This document shows positions 22,485 to 30,633 of a stretch of DNA of 37,047 nt, one piece after another (within the stretch, counting starts at the first letter, position 1; each line of letters begins with the position of its first letter). The notes beneath the pieces were generated by a model. That model did no database searches. It was not told the origin of the DNA and was given only the letters and a program-made list of their open reading frames with translations. The DNA is taken from contig JAUWCU010000008.1 of assembly GCA_030609135.1 (NCBI GenBank), positions 1 to 37,047 of the forward strand, written 5' to 3'. This DNA comes from Candidatus Stahliibacteriota bacterium (GTDB lineage Bacteria > Hydrothermota > Tepidihabitantia > SM23-42). The translations under genes and the position numbers were made by a program.

Positions 22485-24206
22485 TTAATCAGGTGTTTCA
22501 GACCACAAATAGAAAGAACCAGTGATAATGATAACGGAGTTATTGCCTGCCTTGGTTTTTAAATACTCGATTCCATTTTTCACTGATGATACAATTGTAA
22601 GGTTTTTTTGATATTTTTTCGCTCTTTTGTATAAATCGATTGGCTCCATTGCCCTTGGGTTATTTGCCTTAACAAGTAGAACTTCTTTTGCTTTTGGAAA
22701 AATGTATTTCAGGCAATATCTAATATCCTTATCTTTGTTAGTGCCAAATATTAAATAGAGATCTTTGGTATTTATAAGATTTAGATTTTTTTCCAGGGCT
22801 TCAAATGAATCCTGATTATGGGCACAGTCAAAGATTATCAAGGGTCTTTTTGTCCGTTCTCGAAGAGTCCCGCTTTGCGTGGATTCTCGGAAATACGGAA
22901 CGAGACTCTTCGGAGATATAATTTCAAATCTGCCGCGCAGGTCTATTTGTCTAATACCCTTTTGTATGGCTGGGATAGGAATTTTGAAGCCCATTTTTCC
23001 AAGTTCATTTATTACCGCAAGAGCTATGAGTAAGTTTTCAACCTGATGTTTTCCTGGCAAAGGTAAAAAGGTATCGTATTTACCGGTTTCTCCTTTAATT
23101 TTTAAATAACTGCCTTTGATTGTTTGTCTTACGATTTTAATATCATGTTGACTTTCGCCGAAAGTGATTTTATTGCGTTGTTTTTTGGCTACTCTTTTTA
23201 TTATTTGTTCTACACTCGATCGCTGGTGAATGGTAATCAATTGACTATACATAGTTTTATCCCTCTTTCTAGGTTGTCGATTTTCTGGAGTAGGGTCTGT
23301 CTGCGTGCGACGCACAGGCAGGCGTTTACGCCCGTATTTTGGGAGTGCAATGTCTTCTGACATTGCATGCAACGAGGGGACTCCCTGTATGTTTATAAAC
23401 TGACGGGGCAGGCGTTGCACTCCATATTTAACGAGCCCTGTTAAATAACAACACCAGGAATGCTTAAACTTTCTTCTACATATTGTATTTAACAGGGCGA
23501 GCCTAAAGGCTCTACTCCCAGGAAAATGGGAGTTTTTCAAAATGTCCACTTGTGGGGGAGGGAAGGGTGGGGGTTTAATAATCCCTGCTTTTTCTCGTGT
23601 GATCTGGGATAATTTATTACCTAATAGATTTGTATGGTCATAGCCGATTTTTGTTATTACTGATATTATCGGGTGTGTAACATTTGTTGAGTCGAGTCTG
23701 CCGCCCAGTCCAACTTCAAGAATTGTGAAATCGGTTTTTTCCTTTAAAAAATGCAAAAATGCAATTGTAGTAAGTACTTCAAAGTAAGTACGTGCCCCGT
23801 GAAATTCATGTTGTTTAATAGGGCTTGCCCCAGATGATTTTCTATATTTCACAGGGCGTGCGCCAACTGGTGTTTTCATATTTATGTAAGGTTTAATTTC
23901 TTTGATGTATTTATTTAATTGATGATTTGAAATTTCAATATTATTGATTTTTATTCTTTCATTTATTCTTTTAAGGTGGGGTGAGGTAAATAGTCCTACC
24001 CTGTACCCACTGGTTTCTAAACATGAACTAATCATTGCGGCAGTGGAACCTTTTCCCTTTGTTCCCGCGATATGTATGACATTATTCAGTCTTTTTTGCG
24101 GTGAGTCAAATTGTGTTAAAAATTCTATGAAGTCTTCAAGTTTGTAATCGTAACCAGGTATTTTTTCGTAATCAACCAGGGAGTTAAAAAATTCTTCAGG
24201 GTTCAC
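22485..24206 (-). CDS. folC: Folylpolyglutamate/dihydrofolate synthase with three repeat-derived insertions
   Basis: FolC adds glutamate to folates in the cytoplasm, often after making dihydrofolate. The core is intact: NVIHIAGTKGKGSTAAM (P-loop, 43-58), GLFTSPHL, TILEVGLGGRLDSTNV, ITKIGYDHTNLLG, REKAGIIK, LPLPGKHQVENLLIA, IIFDCAHN and FGTNKDKD. The predicted protein has 573 residues against about 420-440 normally. The excess falls in three blocks made of palindromic repeat DNA: about 23791-23862, 23245-23572 and 22855-22915. All stay in frame without stops. If translated they add roughly 25, 109 and 21 residues at loop-like positions. The start is GTG 24206 with TTAGGA upstream, overlapping nadC by 11 nt. 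It is the last gene of the operon. It is either functional with inserts or a recent pseudogene with an unbroken frame. Confidence 0.88.
   Translation of the reverse strand: MNPEEFFNSLVDYEKIPGYDYKLEDFIEFLTQFDSPQKRLNNVIHIAGTKGKGSTAAMISSCLETSGYRVGLFTSPHLKRINERIKINNIEISNHQLNKYIKEIKPYINMKTPVGARPVKYRKSSGASPIKQHEFHGARTYFEVLTTIAFLHFLKEKTDFTILEVGLGGRLDSTNVTHPIISVITKIGYDHTNLLGNKLSQITREKAGIIKPPPFPPPQVDILKNSHFPGSRAFRLALLNTICRRKFKHSWCCYLTGLVKYGVQRLPRQFINIQGVPSLHAMSEDIALPKYGRKRLPVRRTQTDPTPENRQPRKRDKTMYSQLITIHQRSSVEQIIKRVAKKQRNKITFGESQHDIKIVRQTIKGSYLKIKGETGKYDTFLPLPGKHQVENLLIALAVINELGKMGFKIPIPAIQKGIRQIDLRGRFEIISPKSLVPYFRESTQSGTLRERTKRPLIIFDCAHNQDSFEALEKNLNLINTKDLYLIFGTNKDKDIRYCLKYIFPKAKEVLLVKANNPRAMEPIDLYKRAKKYQKNLTIVSSVKNGIEYLKTKAGNNSVIIITGSFYLWSETPD
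22855..22915. repeat. Palindromic element inside folC (insert 3)
   Basis: CGAAGAGTCCCGCT (22861-22874) and AACGAGACTCTTCG (22899-22912) pair at 12 of 14 positions. On the coding strand it gives residues such as PYFRESTQSGTLRER between RFEIIS and RPLIIFDCAHN. Its loop GGATTCTCG..ACGGAAC resembles the spacer at about 20922-20940. Confidence 0.75.
23245..23572. repeat. Nested palindromic repeat block inside folC (insert 2)
   Basis: About 328 bp. Boundary pieces GGAGTAGGG..GGCGTTTACGCCCG (23287-23334) and CGAGCCTAAAGGCTCTACTCCC (23498-23519) match the intergenic element at 5659-5744. Within it are a CTGTCTGCGTGCGACGCACAGGCAG hairpin, a TGCAATGTC-TTCT-GACATTGCA hairpin, and a GCCCTGTTAAAT...ATTTAACAGGGC palindrome. 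The coding-strand translation is proline/arginine-rich and unlike FolC. Confidence 0.85.
23791..23862. repeat. Palindromic element inside folC (insert 1)
   Basis: GCCCCGTGAAAT near 23794 pairs with ATTTCACAGGGC near 23846. The stem and the AACAACATG-type interior resemble the GCCCTGTTAAAT palindrome within insert 2, so both may belong to one family. It adds about 25 residues between PYINMK and RTYFEVLTTIAF. Confidence 0.75.
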
Positions 24207-25032
24207 ATTGTCCTAACGGCTTTAATTTCATTGCAATGTCAATAGCCGGGGCTGAATGGGTGAGTGCACCGATGGAGATAAAGTCCACGCCACAGTCTTT
24301 ATAAGCAGCGATATTGTATAGGTCGATTCCGCCACTTGCCTCGATTTCTGTATCCCCTTCTGAGGCGCGTACAATTTCAACGGCTTTGCTTAATTGATCA
24401 GGGGTCATATTATCGAGCATGATCCGGTTAACCTTAACTGATAGGGCTTCGTTCAATTCTTCAAAGGTCTTGACCTCAACTTCCACAAAAGCTCTTTTTC
24501 TTTTCTTGCGTGCCGCGCGTACCGCATCAGTTATACTACCGGCAATCTCAATGTGATTGTCTTTGATCAACACCATATCGTATAGACCAAATCGGTGGTT
24601 ATGACCGCCACCGGTACGGACGGCATATTTCTCCATTACTCTCAAACCAGGGGAGGTTTTTCTCGTATCGAGAATTTTCAATCGTCCCTCAGTAACATCC
24701 ACGAAGTTCCTGGTGAACGTGGCAATGCCGCTTAGGTGTTGTAAGAAATTGAGTGCAGTCCGTTCACCTTTCAAACATAAGGCGGCTGAACCAATGAGCG
24801 TGGCAATGGTCATACCGGGTGAAAAACTAGCACCGTCAGGCATTTTGCATTGGAAATCAATACGTTCATCAAGTACCGCAAAAACCATCCGGGCAATCGT
24901 GACGCCGCATAAGATGCCGTCTTGTTTTGCGAATATTATACCGAGTGCTTGTTGTTGTTCATCAACTATCGGATCAGTTGTGATGTCACCCCTGCCGATA
25001 TCCTCTTTGAGCGCATTTTTGATGATCCTCAA
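24196..25032 (-). CDS. nadC: Nicotinate-nucleotide pyrophosphorylase (quinolinate phosphoribosyltransferase)
   Basis: The product converts quinolinate and PRPP to nicotinate mononucleotide in de novo NAD synthesis. Family motifs are clear: LKEDIGRGDITTD at the start, ERTALNFLQHLSGIAT, LDTRKTSPGLR, RTGGGHNHRFGLYDMVLIKDNHI, VEVEVKTFEE, IMLDNMTPDQ, IEASGGI and ISIGALTHSAPAIDI. At 278 residues it has the usual length. The nominal start is TTG 25032; the frame is open further upstream without ATG or GTG, and no good Shine-Dalgarno is seen, so the start is uncertain. It lies 16 nt after uvrB and its 3' end overlaps folC by 11 nt. Confidence 0.95.
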   Translation of the reverse strand: MRIIKNALKEDIGRGDITTDPIVDEQQQALGIIFAKQDGILCGVTIARMVFAVLDERIDFQCKMPDGASFSPGMTIATLIGSAALCLKGERTALNFLQHLSGIATFTRNFVDVTEGRLKILDTRKTSPGLRVMEKYAVRTGGGHNHRFGLYDMVLIKDNHIEIAGSITDAVRAARKKRKRAFVEVEVKTFEELNEALSVKVNRIMLDNMTPDQLSKAVEIVRASEGDTEIEASGGIDLYNIAAYKDCGVDFISIGALTHSAPAIDIAMKLKPLGQCEP

Positions 25033-25048
25033 GAATTGCTTATTGTCT

Positions 25049-27046
25049 TTATCGCTTTGAACCGACTTCCCTTTGATATCTCCTCCCTTCGTTGTTTTCC
25101 AATCGTTGCTTTATTAATTTTATCCGATCCCTTATTTCTGCGGCACGTTCAAATTCCATCAAGGCGACCGCTTCTTTCATTTCTTTGTACAGCTTTGCCA
25201 GTTCTTCAACCTTTATTTGTTCTTTGTTGCTTTTGTTTATGCGGTCAGCGACTGAGGTTGCCTTAATTATCTCTTCCTCGGTTTTGACAATGGACCGTGG
25301 TGTGATATTGTGTTTTCTATTATAGGTAAATTGCTTATTGCGCCTTCTTGCCATTTCGGCAATCGCTCTTTTCATTGAGTCTGTATTTTCATCAGCATAC
25401 ATGATGACTTCGCTGCGCACATTGCGTGCGGCACGACCGGCCGTTTGAATCAGGGAGCGTTCACTTCTTAAAAAGCCTTCACGGTCGGCGTCGAGGATTG
25501 CCACCAAGGTGACTTCGGGCAGGTCAAGACCTTCCCTCAGAAGGTTGATACCAACAAGCACGTCAAATTCGCCCAACCTCAATGCTCTTAGGATTTCTAT
25601 TCTCTGGATAGCATTTATTTCTGAGTGCATATACCTTACCCGTATGCCGATTTCATTGAGATACTGCGCAAGGTCTTCAGCCATTCTTTTTGTCAAGGTT
25701 GTAACCAATACCCGCTCTTTATGCTGTACCCTTTGCCGTATTTCCGCGATCAGGTCATCGACCTGATTTTTCGCTGGTTTTACTGTAACCTTGGGGTCAA
25801 CAATGCCGGTGGGGCGGACGATCTGCTCGACCATGCGGTGTCCTGATTTTTCAATTTCCCATTGTCCTGGTGTTGCGGAGATGCATATTGCCTGCTTAAT
25901 CAATTGTTCAATTTCATCGAACTTCAAAGGTCTGTTTTCCAGTGCCGAAGGTAACCTGAAACCGTGCTCAACGAGCATTGTTTTACGCGCACGGTCACCT
26001 TCGTACATGGCGTGCAGCTGAGGTATTGTTACATGTGATTCGTCGATGACCATGATGTAGTCATCACCAAAGTAGTCGATCAGGCAATATGGTCGCTGGC
26101 CGGGTTTACGCCCGGACAGATGCATAGAATAGTTTTCAATACCCGAACAATAACCTAACTCAAGAAGCATCTCGATATCAAATTTTGTGCGCTGCGCCAA
26201 GCGTTGGGCTTCGAGGAGCTTGCCTCTTGCCTCAAAATACTTTAGCCGGTCAGCCAATTCGTCCTTTATTGCCTCAACCGCTTGCTCAATCTTGGATTGG
26301 GTGGTAATGAAATGTTTTGCCGGGAAGATTGTGATATAATCGAGGTTCTTTACGGTATGTCCGGAGATCGGGTCAAACAATTGGATTCTTTCAACTGTAT
26401 CACCGAACAATTCGACACGGATGCCGTATTTTTCATCGGCTGGGTGGATATCGACTGTGTCACCGCGTACGCGGAATGTGCCGCGTGCAAATTCAAGGTC
26501 ATTCCTCGCATATTGAATGGCAACGAGTGACTTTAATAGGGTGTCTCGATCCCGGGTATCGCCTTTGTTCAGGTAAACAACAAGCTCCTGGACTTCTTCA
26601 GGTGACCCTATGTTAAAAATGCAGGATACTGAGGCGACGATTATTACATCACGGCGCGTGAGCAGCGCCGCGGTTGCTCGCAACCTGAGCCTTTCTATTT
26701 CTTCATTTATTGACGCATCTTTTTCAATATATAGATCGGTTGCTGGAAGATATGCTTCCGGCTGGTAATAATCATAGTATGAGATAAAGTACTCAACGGC
26801 ATTATCTGGAAAGAACTGTTTGAATTCACCGAATAACTGCGCGGCAAGTGTTTTATTGTGCGAAATGATGAGCATTGGCTTCTGGACGCGTTCGACAACA
26901 TTAGCAATTGTAAATGTCTTACCTGAGCCAGTGACGCCCAACAAGGTTTGAAACCGTTTACTCTGTTCAATACCTTTAACTAAGTTCTGTATGGCTTCAG
27001 GTTGGTCTCCTTTGGGGGTAAAAGGAGCGTGGAGTCTAAAGGTCAC
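25049..27046 (-). CDS. uvrB: Excinuclease ABC subunit B
   Basis: The damage-verification helicase of nucleotide excision repair, which loads UvrC after UvrA hand-over. At 665 residues it is the normal length. Walker A is GVTGSGKTFT (about 38-47). The beta-hairpin and DNA-contact region is YYDYYQPEAYLPATDLYIEK. Also present are the Walker B-type VIDESHVT, helicase motifs QTAGRAARN and SATPGQWE, and a C-terminal UVR domain (LYKEMKEAVALMEFERAAEIRDRI) for UvrC contact. The start is GTG 27046, lying inside the last codons of the amylase-like gene (11-nt overlap), so it is probably translationally coupled. It is the second gene of the operon. No LexA-like box was looked for in detail. Confidence 0.97.
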   Translation of the reverse strand: MTFRLHAPFTPKGDQPEAIQNLVKGIEQSKRFQTLLGVTGSGKTFTIANVVERVQKPMLIISHNKTLAAQLFGEFKQFFPDNAVEYFISYYDYYQPEAYLPATDLYIEKDASINEEIERLRLRATAALLTRRDVIIVASVSCIFNIGSPEEVQELVVYLNKGDTRDRDTLLKSLVAIQYARNDLEFARGTFRVRGDTVDIHPADEKYGIRVELFGDTVERIQLFDPISGHTVKNLDYITIFPAKHFITTQSKIEQAVEAIKDELADRLKYFEARGKLLEAQRLAQRTKFDIEMLLELGYCSGIENYSMHLSGRKPGQRPYCLIDYFGDDYIMVIDESHVTIPQLHAMYEGDRARKTMLVEHGFRLPSALENRPLKFDEIEQLIKQAICISATPGQWEIEKSGHRMVEQIVRPTGIVDPKVTVKPAKNQVDDLIAEIRQRVQHKERVLVTTLTKRMAEDLAQYLNEIGIRVRYMHSEINAIQRIEILRALRLGEFDVLVGINLLREGLDLPEVTLVAILDADREGFLRSERSLIQTAGRAARNVRSEVIMYADENTDSMKRAIAEMARRRNKQFTYNRKHNITPRSIVKTEEEIIKATSVADRINKSNKEQIKVEELAKLYKEMKEAVALMEFERAAEIRDRIKLIKQRLENNEGRRYQREVGSKR

Positions 27047-28715
27047 GTTTCAGTATTCGATATGATTTAGAGTCAATAGAGAACCTCAGTTTCTGTGAGA
27101 AGGCAGTGAGTTGCTCGCCGTTCACCAGGTCAGTATAAGTACCATCCCATGCCGGCAAGGAAACAAATGACTGTTTATCTCCTGAATTGAGGACGACGAT
27201 AAGACCACCTCGGTCATATGCATAGATTCCTGTAATGTCATTGACATACAGAGTGAAAAATGTGTTGCTCGATAGAAGAGGATTTGATTTACGGATTCTG
27301 ATGAGTTTTTTTATTTCTGCAAGAAACATGCGATTCTGGTTCACAATATCCCAGGGAAAACTACCCATGTTAAGCGGTGCATAATCAGACATCGCTATTT
27401 CTTCGCCGTATAGAATGACTGGTGATCCTACACAGGTGAAAATAAATGCATAGAGATTCCTGACAGATTTCTTATCGGGGACAACTCGCATGTCATGACT
27501 TGAGAGGTTAATTAAGTTTACACTATTGCTCTGGGCAGGGCTAAAAAGGAGTATCTGCTGGAGTTTTCTATTAAATTCACTGGTCAGTATGTTATTTTTC
27601 ACAAAGTAGTTGACAAGCAAATCGGTCAGTGCTTTGTTCGAACTGCCATCAAAGGTTTCACCGGTAAGAAGGCGTATGTCACTGCCTAAGAGCAGAATAT
27701 TTGGATATCTCGATTTCAAATGGGTACGCAAGGTCCGTATAAACTTTGCATTAAGATGCTCGTCTTCACCAATATAAAAACCGTCAAAGCCAAAGCGCTT
27801 CCAGTATCCCAAATAACCGATTAGATAATTCATGACCTGGGGGTTGTTTAGATTGAACTTAGGAAAACGATAATCAGCGCGCCAACACTCATAGTTGGGC
27901 GGCGATTTTTTTATGGGTAGTGTATTGATCAGATACCAGTCAACGTATTTCGAACCTGCACCGTTCGTTTCAACGTCTGTGAAAGTTGGAAAATCAACCC
28001 CGGTGTGGCTGAAGGTAACCGAGAGAATTATCTTCATATTTTTTTCGTGCACTTGGTCGATAAGCTTTCTCAGAGCCATAGTATCCCCGAAACATGAATC
28101 GATCTTTGCGAAATCGCTTGCATTGAACTTGTGATTTGACGATGCTGAAAAAATCGGCTGCAGCAATATGATATCCGGTCCCAGTGAATCAATATATGCT
28201 AACTTATCAATAATACCTTTGAGGTCGCCACCATAAGGCTCCCAGTTTTTTGGTGCTTTACCCCAAGCCCTTTTTTCCTTGGGGTCATTGACACTGTCGG
28301 CATTGTAAAAACCATCCGTAAAAATCGAATAGTAGATTTTTCCAACGGCCCAGGATGGAGGTGTAAACAACGGCACCTTGGGAGTGAATTCATCAGTTTC
28401 CGGCAATAACAGAGAATCCTCGCCGTGTTTGACGACGAAATGGTAGGTTACTGTAGTATCAAATGCATTTAGGGTTGCTGCGAGATAGTCGTAGTTTGCA
28501 TCGCTATAAACTGATTTCATCGGGTGGCGTATGTCGTTCATAAGGACCAGAACTTCCGCGACCGCACCCCGTTTTGCCCTCAGTTTCACTTCACCCGCCG
28601 AAGGATTAACATAGAAGATACTGTTTGGGTTATGCGTTATATCACTTAGGCTGAGTGCATTGCTCAGTTGAGGTAGCAATAGCAATAATAAGGAACCCAG
28701 AAATAGTCCTCTCAT
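27036..28715 (-). CDS. Secreted GH13 alpha-amylase-like protein lacking catalytic residues
   Basis: A 559-residue protein with signal peptide (FLGSLLLLLLPQLSNA, cleavage near 20), an N-terminal beta-sandwich (about 25-115, CBM34/isoamylase-N-like), a GH13 barrel (about 125-480) and a C-terminal beta domain. It resembles neopullulanase/cyclomaltodextrinase types (YYSIFTDGFYN, YGGDLKGIIDKLAYIDSLG). Catalytic sites are lost. Region II reads GFDGFYIGEDE, with Gly316 where the nucleophile Asp should be and Tyr for Arg. Region III reads LLGSDI, with Ser345 for the acid Glu. Region I SVTFSHTG lacks its Asp. The SHD of region IV remains. It is thus a probable pseudoenzyme or glycan-binding protein. 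ATG 28715 lies at the predicted +1, so the transcript is leaderless. It heads the uvrB-nadC-folC operon. Confidence 0.88.
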   Translation of the reverse strand: MRGLFLGSLLLLLLPQLSNALSLSDITHNPNSIFYVNPSAGEVKLRAKRGAVAEVLVLMNDIRHPMKSVYSDANYDYLAATLNAFDTTVTYHFVVKHGEDSLLLPETDEFTPKVPLFTPPSWAVGKIYYSIFTDGFYNADSVNDPKEKRAWGKAPKNWEPYGGDLKGIIDKLAYIDSLGPDIILLQPIFSASSNHKFNASDFAKIDSCFGDTMALRKLIDQVHEKNMKIILSVTFSHTGVDFPTFTDVETNGAGSKYVDWYLINTLPIKKSPPNYECWRADYRFPKFNLNNPQVMNYLIGYLGYWKRFGFDGFYIGEDEHLNAKFIRTLRTHLKSRYPNILLLGSDIRLLTGETFDGSSNKALTDLLVNYFVKNNILTSEFNRKLQQILLFSPAQSNSVNLINLSSHDMRVVPDKKSVRNLYAFIFTCVGSPVILYGEEIAMSDYAPLNMGSFPWDIVNQNRMFLAEIKKLIRIRKSNPLLSSNTFFTLYVNDITGIYAYDRGGLIVVLNSGDKQSFVSLPAWDGTYTDLVNGEQLTAFSQKLRFSIDSKSYRILKRDL

Positions 28716-28720
28716 ATAAA

Positions 28721-28748
28721 ATGATACTTAAATTAGATATGTTGTCAA
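28721..28748 (-). promoter_or_regulatory. Sigma70-like promoter of the amylase-uvrB-nadC-folC operon
   Basis: TTGACA (28748-28743), 16 nt, TATCAT (28726-28721). The predicted +1 is 28714-28715, at the A of the start codon. There is no room for a Shine-Dalgarno. Confidence 0.7.
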
Positions 28749-28787
28749 GTTATTAATGCACCTTTACATAAGACTTAAGTATTTTAC

Positions 28788-28815
28788 TTGACAATTTCCA
28801 ATAACTTTGTATACT
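28788..28815 (+). promoter_or_regulatory. Sigma70-like promoter of the hslU operon
   Basis: TTGACA (28788-28793), 16 nt, TATACT (28810-28815). The predicted +1 is 28822, which is the A of an in-frame ATG. It is divergent from, and close to, the amylase promoter. Confidence 0.75.
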
Positions 28816-28851
28816 TTCATGATGGAGGACAAAGCGTTAAAAGGTGACGTG

Positions 28852-30204
28852 ATGTCTAATAGTTTTGCCACGCCCGGTGAGATCGTTGCCCAACTCGATA
28901 AATATGTCATTGGGCAGTCCGAAGCAAAAAAGGCCGTTGCCATAGCTTTGCGTAACCGGTGGCGTAGACAGCGCGTTACTGATAAAATCAAGGATGACAT
29001 ATATCCAAACAACATAATTTTAATCGGTCCTACTGGTGTTGGAAAGACCGAAATTGCACGTCGCCTAGCCAGCATAGCACGATCCCCGTTCATTAAAGTT
29101 GAGGCATCTCGGTTTACTGAAATCGGTTACGTAGGTAAGGATGTCGAATCAATGATCCGCGACCTCGTTGAGATTTCGGTCAATATGGTGCGCCACGAAA
29201 AGATGAAATTGGTGCAGGAAAAAGCACGCCAGTTCGCGGAGGAACGCATACTCGACATTCTCCTTCCGGTTCCTCCAACCGTCAAGAAAAGCGAATTGGT
29301 TACCAATGAAATAACCAGAACACCTGGCTCCACGCGTGAGAAAATGAGGGATTTATTGAATGAGGGGAAGTTTGATGATCGGGTAATCGAGTTGGAGATA
29401 TTCCACCAGCAGATGCCTTTTGTTGAAATCTTTAGCCATGCAGGCATCGGTGACCTCAGCGGAGTTTTGGAAGATGCTTTTGGTAGGAACTTACCCAAGA
29501 AGAAAAAAAAGAGGAAGATGCCGGTCAAGGAAGCACTCAAGTATATCCAGAATGAAGAAGCTGATAAGCTCATTGATATGGACGAAGTGATTAATGAGGC
29601 ACGGCAGCGTACTGAGAACTCAGGGATTGTTTTCATCGACGAGATCGACAAGATAGCCGGGGGTACTGCTACACACGGGCCTGATGTTTCCAGAGAAGGT
29701 GTGCAGCGGGACCTTTTGCCGGTTATTGAAGGTTCCAATGTTATGACTAAACACGGTATGATAAAGACAAACCACATTCTATTCATCGCAGCCGGTGCTT
29801 TCCATAATAAGAAACCATCAGATCTAATCCCCGAGATGCAAGGACGATTTCCAATCCGGGTGGAGCTTTCCGCTCTAACAACCGAGGATTTTCAGAGAAT
29901 ACTCGTCGAACCGGAGAATTGTTTGATTAAACAATACAGTTTGTTATTGGCGACTGAGGGCATTAGCCTTGAATTTACAGATAGTGCTATTAAAAAGATC
30001 GCCGTGATAGCATCAGAGGTCAATACATCGACTGAGAACATCGGCGCCCGCCGGTTGCATACGGTAATGACGAAAATCCTTGAAGAGATACTTTTCGCAG
30101 CGCCGCAGGTAAGTGAGAAGCAAATAAAGATAACCGACGAGTATGTGAACACAAAACTCAAGGATATTGTGAGTGATGTTGATATGTCGCGGTACATATT
30201 ATAA
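28852..30204 (+). CDS. hslU: ATP-dependent protease ATPase subunit HslU
   Basis: The AAA+ unfoldase that feeds substrates to the HslV peptidase. The N-terminus ATPGEIVAQLDKYVIGQSEA is diagnostic. Walker A is GPTGVGKTEIARRLA (about 59-73), the pore loop is GYVGKDVESMIRDLVE, Walker B is IVFIDEIDKIAGG, followed by the conserved DVSREGVQRDLLP and the C-terminal GARRLHTVMTKILEE. It ends in MSRYIL, the tail that docks into HslV. The start is either ATG 28852 (AAGGTG upstream) or the leaderless ATG 28822, ten codons earlier. HslV is usually encoded directly upstream, but here that place is taken by a divergent promoter, so hslV must lie elsewhere or be absent. It is the first gene of a long plus-strand cluster. 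Confidence 0.96.
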   Translation: MSNSFATPGEIVAQLDKYVIGQSEAKKAVAIALRNRWRRQRVTDKIKDDIYPNNIILIGPTGVGKTEIARRLASIARSPFIKVEASRFTEIGYVGKDVESMIRDLVEISVNMVRHEKMKLVQEKARQFAEERILDILLPVPPTVKKSELVTNEITRTPGSTREKMRDLLNEGKFDDRVIELEIFHQQMPFVEIFSHAGIGDLSGVLEDAFGRNLPKKKKKRKMPVKEALKYIQNEEADKLIDMDEVINEARQRTENSGIVFIDEIDKIAGGTATHGPDVSREGVQRDLLPVIEGSNVMTKHGMIKTNHILFIAAGAFHNKKPSDLIPEMQGRFPIRVELSALTTEDFQRILVEPENCLIKQYSLLLATEGISLEFTDSAIKKIAVIASEVNTSTENIGARRLHTVMTKILEEILFAAPQVSEKQIKITDEYVNTKLKDIVSDVDMSRYIL

Positions 30205-30237
30205 GAGGGCTAAAAGAGGGCAGCAGCGTTTTTTAAG

Positions 30238-30633
30238 ATGAAATTAAAGAAAGCAATTTTTGTTTTAACTGACTCTAATGATCAGCATGTTGCTGAGTCA
30301 GTAATTCAGCTGTGCAAGAAATTCAAGAGCAAGCTTTTTGTGTTGTTTATTATCGAGACAGGTAGGATATCTCGGCTTGCGCGCTTGACTCAGAAGAAAA
30401 GCGACATGTTGCGCAAAAAGATTGAAGATGAAGGATGGCAGTTACTCTACCTAATCGAAGATGAGGCGGACAAAACAGGTGTTTCGACTTCACTTCATCT
30501 CGAGAACGGCATTGCGACGACCATTGTTAAGAAGTATGTTGACGCATACAATATCGATACTTTATTAGTAAAGCGAAAGAATGAAACCAAAAAGTTGTTT
30601 GTTTCATCGATGGTTCCAGTGGTAGGACTGTGA
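30238..30633 (+). CDS. Universal-stress-protein-like protein
   Basis: A 131-residue protein with a UspA-like alpha/beta order: KKAIFVLTDSNDQHVAESVIQLC (strand 1 and helix 1), KLFVLFIIE (strand 2), a long charged helix, then GIATTIVKKYVDAYNIDTLLVKRK (helix and strand 4). The G-2x-G-9x-G(S/T) ATP-binding motif at the end is absent; instead it ends KLFVSSMVPVVGL. It therefore belongs to the non-ATP-binding type or is only distantly related. It follows hslU by 33 nt, probably in the same transcript, without a strong Shine-Dalgarno. Confidence 0.65.
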   Translation: MKLKKAIFVLTDSNDQHVAESVIQLCKKFKSKLFVLFIIETGRISRLARLTQKKSDMLRKKIEDEGWQLLYLIEDEADKTGVSTSLHLENGIATTIVKKYVDAYNIDTLLVKRKNETKKLFVSSMVPVVGL

